This document shows positions 25,075 through 33,105 of a stretch of 39,518 nucleotides of DNA, one piece after another. The number at the start of each line of letters is the position of its first letter. Positions within the stretch are counted from its first letter, which is position 1. Source of the DNA: Myxococcales bacterium 68-20 (GTDB lineage: Bacteria; Myxococcota_A; Polyangia; Polyangiales; Polyangiaceae); the NCBI GenBank assembly GCA_001899635.1, contig MKVQ01000045.1, positions 1 to 39,518 on the forward strand, written 5' to 3'. Made by a program: the position numbers and the translations under genes. The notes below the pieces were generated by a model. That model saw nothing but the letters and a program-made list of their open reading frames with translations, was not told the origin of the DNA and did no database searches.

Positions 25075-25614
25075 CTACTTCGGGACCGGATGCTTCGCGA
25101 GCTTTCGCTGAAGACTACGCCGCTCGATTCGAAGAAGACGCGCGGCCTGTGAAATGTTCCCTCCGCAGTCGTCGAGGACGCGCTGAATGTGCTCCCATTC
25201 CGCGCGGGCCAGCGACGGGACCTCGTGCGAGATCGGCGAACGTTTCGGATCGGTTCGAGCGAAAGCGGCGAGCAGGTCGTTCGCGTCCGCGGGCTTCGTC
25301 AGGTAGTGCTTCGCCCCGAGGCGAACGGCGTCGACGGCGGTGGCAATGCTGCCGAAGCCAGTGAGCACCACGATGTAGATGTCGGGGGCGAGCGCCATGA
25401 GCTCGCGAACGAGATCGAGGCCGGACATCCCTGGCATCCGGAGGTCGATGCTTGCGTACTCGACGGCGCGGGAGCGCACGAGTGCGAGCGCCTCTTCGCC
25501 ATTGCGAGCGATCTCGCACGTGTAGCCTCGTCGCGCGAAAGCGCGCTGCATTTGAACGCGATAGCGTTCGTCGTCGTCGACGAACAAGAACGTCGAGCTT
25601 TCGAGGGAGGTCAC
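25075..25614 (-). CDS. regA: RegA/PrrA/ActR-type redox response regulator
   Basis: 179 aa. The receiver domain spans residues 7-120, with acidic residues at 13-15, phospho-acceptor Asp57 (SIDLRMPGMSG), Thr85 (VLTGFGS) and Lys107 (LTKPA). A short linker leads to a Fis-type helix-turn-helix at about 135-175 (GGNISQAARLLRIERRSLQR), the layout of RegA/PrrA. The start is a GTG overlapping the histidine-kinase stop (GTGA); the frame extends upstream but inside the kinase. In Proteobacteria the family controls respiration, photosynthesis and other redox genes. Targets here are unknown, though the di-haem-motif gene divergent from the kinase is a candidate. Confidence 0.88.
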   Translation of the reverse strand: MTSLESSTFLFVDDDERYRVQMQRAFARRGYTCEIARNGEEALALVRSRAVEYASIDLRMPGMSGLDLVRELMALAPDIYIVVLTGFGSIATAVDAVRLGAKHYLTKPADANDLLAAFARTDPKRSPISHEVPSLARAEWEHIQRVLDDCGGNISQAARLLRIERRSLQRKLAKHPVPK

Positions 25615-26927
25615 GGATTCACCCTTGCTTGACGCGGAAGCTCCAAGACGGCGCTCGTCCCGCCGCCGTTGCGTGGAGATAGCTCGAGCCGCCCGGCGCA
25701 CAGCTCCGCAAACGCAAAACTGAGGAACAGGCCGAGCCCCATTCCTTCCCCCGGAGCCTTCGTCGTGACGAAGGGCTCACCCAACCTGGAGCGCACCTCG
25801 AAAGGAATGCCGCCTCCGCGATCATCGACGACGAACTGAACGCGGTCGGCGACGCAGCGGGCCGAGACGACGACGCGGGCCCCCGTCGCTTCGCTCGCCT
25901 GGAGCGCGTTCGTGACGAGGTTGCCGAGAATCCGAACCAAGCCGCGTGTCGGGCACTCGATCGACTCGTTCGGATCGCCCTGCACGACGAGCCGCTCGCG
26001 TTCGCTCGGAGATGCTTGGGCACGAAGGTCGGCGAGAACGGCGCCGGTGGTCGTTGCCTCGGGTAACTCACCGAGCAATTGGCCGGCGCGCGCATTCATT
26101 CGATGAACGATCTCGCGACAGCGGGCGACCTCCTCGCGGATCACGCGTGCGTCTTCGACGGCCTCATGCGGAGCTTCCACGATGAGCCCGTCGAGGTCTT
26201 CGGCGGCAACCGTGATGGTGCCGAGAGGGCTCCCGAGCTCGTGCGCAGCACCTGCCGCCAACGTGCTCAGCGATGCGAGCTTCTCGGCATGAGATGCGAT
26301 CCGCTGCTTTCGGAGCAAATCGAGATGATGAGCACGCAGCGCACGTGCGGTGCGCCAGGTGATGGCGGCGGTGAAGAGCGCCAGGATCGTGAACGCGATC
26401 CACTGGCCGGCGAAGTGGCCTTGCTCGCCACCGGGGAGCAGCGTGGATCTCGCTCGCGCGAACAGGCACGCGTAGCTCGCGATCGTCATGAACGTGATCG
26501 CCCCGACCCCAGGGCCGGGCAAGAGCAGACCAGCCAGCAAGATCTGGACGAGGTAGAAGATGGCGAACGGATTCGTGGCGCCGCCCGTGAGGCCGAGCTC
26601 GAGCGTGAGTATGCCGACGTCGAAGACGAGGACGCCGACGATCGGGAGGTGCCCGATGTCCGGATACCGCCGTGCGACGACGGCGAGCGCGACGTTCGAG
26701 GCGGCCAACGCGGCGATGCACGCGAACAGCGCTGGGAGGGGGAGACGGATGTGCATCGCGAAGGATGCGATGACGATGGTGACGATCTGACCCCCGACCG
26801 CGTGCCAGCGCATGTGCGAGAGCCACGTCGCCGCCGTCGCCGAAGAGGACACGCGGGCCACGACCGTGTCGTCGACGTCGTACTTGCGGCGCGCGGGGAG
26901 GGGGCTCGACTCTCGGATCTTCGGCAC
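25611..26927 (-). CDS. regB: RegB/PrrB/ActS-type redox-sensing histidine kinase
   Basis: 438 aa. About six membrane helices lie between residues 45 and 195. The quinone-interacting motif GGATNPF is at 115-121. The H-box is GAAHELGSPLGT with His229. The conserved redox-active Cys is Cys270 in ARCREIV. The N-box NLVTNALQAS is at 336-345, with G-boxes DDRGGGIPF (368-376) and GEGMGLGLFLS (393-403). All hallmarks of the RegB family are present, so it should autophosphorylate according to quinone and redox state and phosphorylate the coupled regulator. The start is GTG with TACGTT 6 bp upstream and no Shine-Dalgarno. The first 40 residues are poorly conserved. Confidence 0.9.
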   Translation of the reverse strand: MPKIRESSPLPARRKYDVDDTVVARVSSSATAATWLSHMRWHAVGGQIVTIVIASFAMHIRLPLPALFACIAALAASNVALAVVARRYPDIGHLPIVGVLVFDVGILTLELGLTGGATNPFAIFYLVQILLAGLLLPGPGVGAITFMTIASYACLFARARSTLLPGGEQGHFAGQWIAFTILALFTAAITWRTARALRAHHLDLLRKQRIASHAEKLASLSTLAAGAAHELGSPLGTITVAAEDLDGLIVEAPHEAVEDARVIREEVARCREIVHRMNARAGQLLGELPEATTTGAVLADLRAQASPSERERLVVQGDPNESIECPTRGLVRILGNLVTNALQASEATGARVVVSARCVADRVQFVVDDRGGGIPFEVRSRLGEPFVTTKAPGEGMGLGLFLSFAFAELCAGRLELSPRNGGGTSAVLELPRQARVNP

Positions 26928-26933
26928 CCTGCA

Positions 26934-26939
26934 AACGTA
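26934..26939 (-). promoter_or_regulatory. candidate -10 hexamer TACGTT for the kinase gene
   Basis: On the minus strand TACGTT ends 6 nt before the GTG start, the spacing expected for a leaderless mRNA. It lies in the 86-bp divergent region shared with the di-haem-motif gene, where a response-regulator site could also lie. Confidence 0.35.
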
Positions 26940-27000
26940 GCGCGCGCACCACCGAGGGGCCCGCGTCAGTACGACGCAGGCTCGAGCGGTCGTGGCGGCC

Positions 27001-27006
27001 TAGCTT
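27001..27006 (+). promoter_or_regulatory. candidate -10 hexamer TAGCTT for the di-haem-motif gene
   Basis: TAGCTT ends 7 nt before the ATG at 27014, with no Shine-Dalgarno between, consistent with leaderless transcription. No clear -35 was found. Confidence 0.35.
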
Positions 27007-27013
27007 CGGGCCC

Positions 27014-27997
27014 ATGTTTCACACCGGCAGACGCCTGATGGCGGCCGCTCTGATTCTGCTGCAGTGCGGGTGCTCTCCTTATTCCCTTCCGCCGGCGTCG
27101 CGCCATGAGCTCCCTTCCACGCTCTCGGCGCTCGGGCTGTACGCTGACCTTCGGGCGGGCGAGGTCGTCGCGGACGTTCGGCCCTACCGGCCGTCGTTCG
27201 CCCTGTGGAGCGACGGGGCTACGAAGCGGAGATGGATCCGGCTGCCGGCGGGAGCGACGATCGACACGTCGGACGTCGACGCGTGGCGATTCCCGGTCGG
27301 AACCGAGCTCTGGAAGGAGTTCTCGGTCGGCGGCAAGCGCATCGAGACGCGCATCCTCCGGAAGGTGAGCCGTGAGGACGACGGCTGGGCAGCGATGAGC
27401 TACGCGTGGACCATCGCTCAAACCGAGGCGTTCGCCGCGCCGGACGGAGTGATCGACGCGCTCGGCACGCGGTACGACGTTCCGTCGTCCCGCACCTGCA
27501 TGGCGTGTCATGGCGGACGGCCCGAGCGCGTACTCGGCTTCGGTGCGGTCCAACTTGCCCACGAAGCAAAGCAGGTCGACGACGTCACGCTCGATCGGCT
27601 CGTCGAGGAAGGGCGGCTATCGGTCGAGCCAAAGAAGCCCATTCGCGTGCCCGGTACAGCGGAAGAGGCCGCCGCCATCGGCTACCTCCACGCAAACTGC
27701 GGCCACTGCCACAACGGAGGCCGCCCACCGGACGCGACGTACTTCCGGCCGCCGCCCACCGTCGACTTTGGCTTGCGCGTGCAGGACCTCACGTCGGTGA
27801 CGTCGACGCGTGCCTACGCGACTGCCGCGCGCTTCTCGATGGGGCTCAATCCCGCCGGCAGCCACCTCGTTCTCCAACGAATGACGCGAGAGGGGGCCTA
27901 CCGACGACGAATGCCGCCCATCGCAACGGAGATCGTCGACGACGAAGGCGTTGCGCTCGTCAGAGCGTGGCTGGAGCGTCGCCTCGCCGATCGCTAG
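27014..27997 (+). CDS. di-haem c-motif lipoprotein (SO_2930-like)
   Basis: 327 aa. The signal peptide ends near LLQCGC (Cys18 or Cys20), then a domain with ALWSDGATKRRWIRLP and WRFPVGTELWKEF, typical of the SO_2930/cytochrome-like family. Two CxxCH haem motifs are present: CMACH at 162-166 and CGHCH at 229-233 (GYLHANCGHCHN). It is probably a periplasmic or surface electron-transfer protein, or an oxidoreductase domain of unknown substrate. It is divergent from the RegB-type kinase across 86 bp, so redox control by that system is plausible. Its 3' end is 170 bp from the convergent operon B. Confidence 0.82.
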   Translation: MFHTGRRLMAAALILLQCGCSPYSLPPASRHELPSTLSALGLYADLRAGEVVADVRPYRPSFALWSDGATKRRWIRLPAGATIDTSDVDAWRFPVGTELWKEFSVGGKRIETRILRKVSREDDGWAAMSYAWTIAQTEAFAAPDGVIDALGTRYDVPSSRTCMACHGGRPERVLGFGAVQLAHEAKQVDDVTLDRLVEEGRLSVEPKKPIRVPGTAEEAAAIGYLHANCGHCHNGGRPPDATYFRPPPTVDFGLRVQDLTSVTSTRAYATAARFSMGLNPAGSHLVLQRMTREGAYRRRMPPIATEIVDDEGVALVRAWLERRLADR

Positions 27998-28167
27998 TCG
28001 AGGTCCTCGAGCTCTGCGTCGATACGGTCGTCGAGATCGTCCCGCGGAGGTCGAGCGGCGAGGCGGAACCGAGACGGCGAACTGCCGCCGTAGGAAGGTC
28101 AGAGGTCAGCCGTCAAGGTGAAGTCCGGACGCCAGGGCGCACAGCGAGGCGCTTTCGATTCGCCTGT

Positions 28168-29313
28168 TCACCGCGGGACGCGGCAGCCGAGCTCGACGTC
28201 GACGCGGCCGGACGGAACGCCCGTGACCGCCGAGCACGACGTCCCGCGCAAGACCACCTTCGTGGGACTCTCGTCGTCGTCGAAGGACCAGCCGTTCTCG
28301 GCGTCCTTCGGGATGGGCGTCGCGACTCCTTCGCGATCGGTGACCGTGACCTTCACGTCTCCGAGGTCGGTGTAGTCGTTCCGAGTAAAATAGAACTCGC
28401 ACGACGCGGAGAGCGCGCGGATCTCGTCGAGCGCCGCGATGAGCGCCTTGCGGATATCGTCACTCACGCCGTTTGGGACGATGTGAAAGTGGCAGACCTT
28501 GGCGACATCGAGGGAATCTTCTTCGCATCCTGCCGGCGCCGTGCCTCCCGCGACGGCGACGCGTCCCATGAAATCGACCCCTTGGCCTTGAGCCAAGGGC
28601 AAGATCGCGACCGAGAACGTTCGAATCGAGGGCGTCGATTCGTACTTCGCCTTGACGAGCGGGACGATCCGATTCGTCGAGTCGTCCGTCGGCGCACCGT
28701 CGCTGAGGAGGACGACGACGCGCTTCGTCTCCGAGACCTTGAGCCCCTGATTGCTTGGCGGCTCGAACGCCTCGATGACGTTGTACGCGCGCGTGAGCCC
28801 CCAATAGGTCGGCGTTGTGCCGTACTCGTCGGTGCCACCGCCCACTCCCGAGACATCGATGATCTCGACCATCGAGTCATAGTGCGCCTTGTCGAGGAAG
28901 GACCCGGGGCGAATCGTGTACGTCGACGGGAAGAAGCTGAGGCCGATGAACGTCGACGCGTCGGCGGTCGCCTGCAGATCCGCGAACGAGGCGAGGGACG
29001 CCTGGCGGGTTGCGGGCCAAATGCCGCCGTATTGCATCGAGAGAGAGGTGTCGACGAGGAACTGAATGACGACGGGCACGCGCTCGATCGGCGTCATGGA
29101 CGACGAGCAGCTTGGAGCCACCGGCGCGGCGTCGGTCCGGCCTGCGTCAGCGTCGTCCAAGAGACGCTGGTCGTCGGGCCGGGATAGGGGCTCGCGATCG
29201 CTCCCGCACGATGCCAAGACTAGGGCCGCAACAACGCCGAGCCGCGTAAGGATCGTGAGGCGCGGCGTCGACGAGATCGCCATCCGAGAAGGCAGGTTCA
29301 TGCGTGGCTTCAT
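28168..29313 (-). CDS. von Willebrand factor A lipoprotein (operon B, gene 5)
   Basis: 381 aa. The start ATG overlaps the upstream RCC1 stop (ATGA). The lipobox is LASC (Cys36), then an Asp-rich linker. The vWA domain spans about residues 79-290, with the metal-ion-dependent adhesion site DTSLS at 88-92, a likely Thr in the GGTDEYGTTPT segment, and the third motif SDGAPTDD. A Cys-containing beta region follows to the end. vWA domains with an intact MIDAS usually bind protein ligands through a divalent cation. It is the last gene of operon B and takes the place of the IgGFc-binding-like gene of operon A. Confidence 0.87.
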   Translation of the reverse strand: MKPRMNLPSRMAISSTPRLTILTRLGVVAALVLASCGSDREPLSRPDDQRLLDDADAGRTDAAPVAPSCSSSMTPIERVPVVIQFLVDTSLSMQYGGIWPATRQASLASFADLQATADASTFIGLSFFPSTYTIRPGSFLDKAHYDSMVEIIDVSGVGGGTDEYGTTPTYWGLTRAYNVIEAFEPPSNQGLKVSETKRVVVLLSDGAPTDDSTNRIVPLVKAKYESTPSIRTFSVAILPLAQGQGVDFMGRVAVAGGTAPAGCEEDSLDVAKVCHFHIVPNGVSDDIRKALIAALDEIRALSASCEFYFTRNDYTDLGDVKVTVTDREGVATPIPKDAENGWSFDDDESPTKVVLRGTSCSAVTGVPSGRVDVELGCRVPR

Positions 29314-30650
29314 TGAAAGTTCACCTTCATAGGCACAGGGTGGAGCGCGGCGTCGCGCGAGCCCTGTCCGAGCTCGCCGAAGAGGTTGGCGCCCCAACAG
29401 AAGACCTCACCGCTCTTGTCGAGAGCGCACACGGCGTGCGTCGTCGTCCCCACCCGAACCGCGTGACCTCCGAACGCCTTCACGTGGACGAACGAAGGCG
29501 CGAACGCGTTGGCCTCGCCGCGCGTCGACTCGGAAGCGCCCGCGCAGTAGACCGAGCCTGTCGTCGTGTGGACGCACGTTGCGCGCGCAGACGCCGCAAT
29601 GCCTAGAGGCCACGTGTTTCCGGTCAACGCCAGCGCTGCCGGGGTCGGGAGCTTGGTCGCCATGGAGTACCCTGTACCGAGCACCCCGTACGCGTTCTGT
29701 CCCCAGCAAGCGACGCGGCCACCCGCGATCGCGCAGGCGTGCGCGGGGCCCGCGGTGAGCGCGGTGACGTCGGCGAGGCTGAGCGGCACCATCGCGGCGG
29801 TTGGGGTAAGCGACGACTCGCGCCCGGAGACGGTCCCCCAGTTGACGAGCCCGGCGTCTGCGGTCAGGCCGTAGAGTGACTCGTCGCTGCTCGCTACCTG
29901 CTTGATCGCGAAGCCGCCGCGATCCGCGAGCGCGGGGCCAGCGACCATCGCGCTGGTGCCTGCATCGGGGCGCGCGAGCGCACCTTTGTCATTTCGCCCC
30001 CACACGTAGAGGTCGCCAGCGGCGGTGAGACCCGAGACGGTCCGGCGCCCCACATCGATCCGCGCGAGCTTGCTCGGGAGCGGGATCGTCTCCCGGCTCG
30101 AGTGTGGGAGCGTGTCGACGACGCTGCCGCCGTCACCGTCGGTTCGCGCGAGCTGCCCGTGCTCGTTCGAGCCCCAACACGCAGCCTCTCCGTTGCCGAG
30201 GAGCGCGCAGGTCACGAGCCCGTCGGAGGAGAGCTGCGTCGCGCCCGTCAGGTCCTTGACTGCGCTCGGGCCCGGCACGTGCTCGTCGTCGCTGAACCCG
30301 AGCGCGCCCCTCGCGTTCGCGCCCCAACACTGGACTGTGCCGCCGTCGAGGAGCGCGCAGAAGTGGTTTTCGCCCGCGACGAGGTCCGTGACGCACGGCT
30401 GCCGGGCCGCTTGGGCGCAGACGACCGTCTGGACCGCCGCGTCGTACTCAGGAGGTCCCGCGTCGGCATCGGGAGGAGCAGCGCCAGCGTCCCCGGACGG
30501 CGGCGGCTTCGTCACGACGTCCGGTCCGGCGTCCGTCTCGACGAAAGGCACGGCGCGCTCCTCGTCAGCGCACGCGGCGATCGCGGCGAGAGCCAGCGCC
30601 GCGATGGCGGCGCGAGAAGCACGCATGAGCGTCGAGCTACGAGTCTTCAT
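29310..30650 (-). CDS. RCC1-repeat lipoprotein (operon B, gene 4)
   Basis: 446 aa. ATGA overlaps lie at both ends. The lipobox is AIAAC (Cys27), and the linker is rich in Asp, Pro and Ala. The preamble VVCAQAARQPCVTDLVAG parallels VECGVTPCVTALAA of the operon A counterpart. Seven RCC1-like blades are seen: CWGANARGALG, CWGSNEHGQLA, VWGRNDKGALA, NWGTVSGRES, CWGQNAYGVLG, CAGASESTRG and CWGANLFGELG. It is a predicted surface-exposed seven-bladed propeller. Its close match in order and preamble to the gene at 8253-9683 indicates common descent of the two operons. Confidence 0.87.
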   Translation of the reverse strand: MKTRSSTLMRASRAAIAALALAAIAACADEERAVPFVETDAGPDVVTKPPPSGDAGAAPPDADAGPPEYDAAVQTVVCAQAARQPCVTDLVAGENHFCALLDGGTVQCWGANARGALGFSDDEHVPGPSAVKDLTGATQLSSDGLVTCALLGNGEAACWGSNEHGQLARTDGDGGSVVDTLPHSSRETIPLPSKLARIDVGRRTVSGLTAAGDLYVWGRNDKGALARPDAGTSAMVAGPALADRGGFAIKQVASSDESLYGLTADAGLVNWGTVSGRESSLTPTAAMVPLSLADVTALTAGPAHACAIAGGRVACWGQNAYGVLGTGYSMATKLPTPAALALTGNTWPLGIAASARATCVHTTTGSVYCAGASESTRGEANAFAPSFVHVKAFGGHAVRVGTTTHAVCALDKSGEVFCWGANLFGELGQGSRDAALHPVPMKVNFQ

Positions 30651-31918
30651 GGCGTGCCCTTGTGAAGCGAGATGCCCTGGCCGACTACCCAGATATCGTT
30701 AGGACTGGAGCCCCATATGCCATTCAGATTCTCGACGACGGGATACGACAGCGCGGTCCCCGCGGCTCGCCACGCCGAGCCGTCCCAGTGATAGATCCGA
30801 CCGACGTCTCCGACGACCCATACGTCGTCCGGCGCCGCCGCCCAGCCGCCGTTGGTTTTTGCCCACCTGCCCCTTTGGGCGCCTGTCGCTATCTCTCGGC
30901 TCGGGAACAGCTCGTTCTTCCAGGTGATCGTCCCGTCGTCTTCGCCGCTCGGCGCAATCGAGCAATAGGCGACGTTGCTGCCGAAGAGGTAGAACGTCGA
31001 CGGCGCGATTGCGAAGGCAGTACCCGAGTTGGCCTGCGAGTGTGTGCAGACGCGCGCCGTCGCGTCGTCGTATTGCACCCAGGTGGTGGTTCCGTCCGCC
31101 TCCGAGCTACGCCGGAAGACATGCAGGCGGTTCGATCGGACACCGGCGGCCCACACGTCGTCGGGCCCGGTACCGAAGACCTTGTAGAACGAGAATCCGC
31201 TCGGTGGGTTGAACGACGAGTCGATCTCCCAGCGTCCCGCCGTACCTCCTTGGGGTGGCACGTATCGAAGGAGGTCTGCGGCAGGGGAGCCGCTCTCTCG
31301 TGAGCGTCCGCCCGCCACGGCCCAGATGGTCGACGCGCCGGCGCCCCAGATGGAGTGAACGACCTGTTTGTCGGCCGTCACTTTCACGGGAGAAGGAAGC
31401 TCCACCTTCGACCACGTGAGGGTCTCCGGGCTCGCGCCGGTGCCGTGCAGGAGGTGCCGATCGCCGCCCACCCAGATATCCGTCGGGCCGCTCCCCCAGA
31501 TCGAGTGGAGCGCAGGGGCTCCGCTCGAGACTGGCAAATAGTAACTTCTCGTCCAGGCCGCGCCGTCCCATCGGAGGATTTGCCCCTCCAAGCTCGCGGC
31601 CCAGGCGGTGCCTTGGCCGTCGCCCCACACGGCGTTGAGCGTTTGGCGACCGGGGACCGGGATATGGCACCAGCCCTCGTCCGTGCACGGACGTGCCGGC
31701 GCAGCGTCGACCTCGTTCGCAGCGTCCGGCGACGCATCGACTACGCCGGCGTCCTCCTCGGAGCGCGACGCGTCGTGCCCGCCGTCGAGTGCCGGGCGGT
31801 CCGCTGCGTCAGCGTCGTCGTCGGTGGTCTCGACCGTTCCGTCGCTGCACGCGAACACGCAGAGCGCGAGCGCCGTGACGGGTGGGGTCCATCGAAGAAG
31901 GTACGGAAAGAACCGCAT
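30647..31918 (-). CDS. Trp-rich seven-repeat propeller lipoprotein (operon B, gene 3)
   Basis: 423 aa from the ATG that opens the signal peptide (MRFFPYLLRW); the frame extends upstream, but only into the previous gene. The lipobox is CVFAC (Cys24), then a long Asp/Ala linker and the Cys pair CTDEGWC. Seven repeats follow with VWGDGQGTAWAAS, IWGSGPTDIWVGG, IWGAGASTIWAVAGG, VFGTGPDDVWAAG, AIAPSTFYLFG, WAAAPDDVWVVG and IWGSSPNDIWVVG. It is predicted to be a seven-bladed propeller at the cell surface. It starts 11 bp after gene 2 and overlaps gene 4 by ATGA. Confidence 0.85.
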   Translation of the reverse strand: MRFFPYLLRWTPPVTALALCVFACSDGTVETTDDDADAADRPALDGGHDASRSEEDAGVVDASPDAANEVDAAPARPCTDEGWCHIPVPGRQTLNAVWGDGQGTAWAASLEGQILRWDGAAWTRSYYLPVSSGAPALHSIWGSGPTDIWVGGDRHLLHGTGASPETLTWSKVELPSPVKVTADKQVVHSIWGAGASTIWAVAGGRSRESGSPAADLLRYVPPQGGTAGRWEIDSSFNPPSGFSFYKVFGTGPDDVWAAGVRSNRLHVFRRSSEADGTTTWVQYDDATARVCTHSQANSGTAFAIAPSTFYLFGSNVAYCSIAPSGEDDGTITWKNELFPSREIATGAQRGRWAKTNGGWAAAPDDVWVVGDVGRIYHWDGSAWRAAGTALSYPVVENLNGIWGSSPNDIWVVGQGISLHKGTP

Positions 31919-31929
31919 CGAAAAGCTCC

Positions 31930-33105
31930 TCACGGGGTCCTGCCTGCCAAACGAACGATGACGTCGCCACCTACCGCCCACACGTCGTCCGCGCCGCTCC
32001 CCCAAACGCCTCGAAAGTCAGGGACGATGCCCGGGGCCAGGGCCACGGTGGAGAGGCTCCAGCTCGTCCCGTCGTAATGCACGATCGTGGCTTCGTCCCC
32101 CACCGCCCAAATGTCCGTCGGGCTCGAGCCCCACACCGCGCGTAGCGTCTTCTTCGTCGGCACTTCGACGATGCGCCAGCGCTCGTCGTTCGGGCCGAAA
32201 TGACGGATGGTCCCGAACGCGCCCACGGCCCAAACATCCTTCGGGCTCGAGCCCCAGAGCCCGTGAAGGGCGTAGTCGGACTGCGCATCGAGCGACGTCC
32301 ACGTGAGGGCCCCGGTGCCGTCGACCGTGCCGTCCGTGCGCGACGACATCGAGCCGTGCGGAGAGGAGGTCAACGGGCCAACGATCCATACGTCGCCTTG
32401 GCCGCTTCCCCAAATCGCGTTCACTCGGAGCGGCGCAGCGGCGACCCAGCCGGCGCCGCCGTCGACGACCGCGCTCCGCCAGAGGCCGCCCGTCGTCGTC
32501 CCGCTACCGCTGGCCCCAACCCACACCTCGCCCAAGGGGGACACCCAAAGAGCGCCGAGGGCCATGTGGTGACGGCGGCGATCGGTGCCCAAGATGCTCG
32601 CGAACGACGCCGTCTCGACGACGCCCGCGCGGTCGGGCTCGAAGCCCGTCGAGCAGGCGACGAGCGACGGCGTGCTGCTGATCCAGATCTCCTGAGGGCC
32701 GCGGCCTCTCACGTTGAACAACGCCCCCTCAGTGTCGAGCGCAGTGGCTGTCCACGTGGCGCCGTCCCAATGAAGGACCCGCCCCTGATTGCCGACGACC
32801 CACACGTCCTCCGGGCTGGAGCCCCAGACGTTCAGGAACCCGAAACGCCCGGTGAGCCCGCTGTCGACGGGGCACCATGCGGCGCCACCGCATGGCCCTT
32901 CGTCCGCGCACGCGTCGCCGTCACACCCCGCGTCCTCCTTCGGGCCGACATCGGCGGCGAGGTTCGTGTCGGGCGCCGCGTCCGGAAGAGGATCGAGCAG
33001 ATCGACCTCCGCGGTCTCGCTGCAGCCCATCATCCATATGGCGAGGGATGCGGACACGAGGCCGAGCGTGGCGAAGAGCCCCGTCCAAGGGGAGCGGCGC
33101 ATCAT
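31930..33105 (-). CDS. Trp-rich seven-repeat propeller lipoprotein (operon B, gene 2)
   Basis: 391 aa. The first of two adjacent ATGs overlaps the stop of gene 1 (ATGA). The lipobox is WMMGC (Cys28). The linker is Asp/Pro-rich and the Cys-containing cap is CGGAAWC. Seven strongly conserved repeats are marked by VWGSSPEDVWVVG, VRGRGPQEIWIS, LWVSPLGEVWVGA, IWGSGQGDVWIVG, LWGSSPKDVWAVG, VWGSSPTDIWAVG and VWGSGADDVWAVG. It is predicted to be a propeller of the same type as the other three in this window. No catalytic motif is visible; it probably binds a ligand or partner protein. Confidence 0.85.
   Translation of the reverse strand: MMRRSPWTGLFATLGLVSASLAIWMMGCSETAEVDLLDPLPDAAPDTNLAADVGPKEDAGCDGDACADEGPCGGAAWCPVDSGLTGRFGFLNVWGSSPEDVWVVGNQGRVLHWDGATWTATALDTEGALFNVRGRGPQEIWISSTPSLVACSTGFEPDRAGVVETASFASILGTDRRRHHMALGALWVSPLGEVWVGASGSGTTTGGLWRSAVVDGGAGWVAAAPLRVNAIWGSGQGDVWIVGPLTSSPHGSMSSRTDGTVDGTGALTWTSLDAQSDYALHGLWGSSPKDVWAVGAFGTIRHFGPNDERWRIVEVPTKKTLRAVWGSSPTDIWAVGDEATIVHYDGTSWSLSTVALAPGIVPDFRGVWGSGADDVWAVGGDVIVRLAGRTP

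Noticed and set aside
27406-29187. 593-codon plus-strand open frame over the vWA gene
   Set aside because: It has Arg/Asp-rich composition with no recognisable domains, and overlaps two genes with clear lipobox, haem and vWA motifs.
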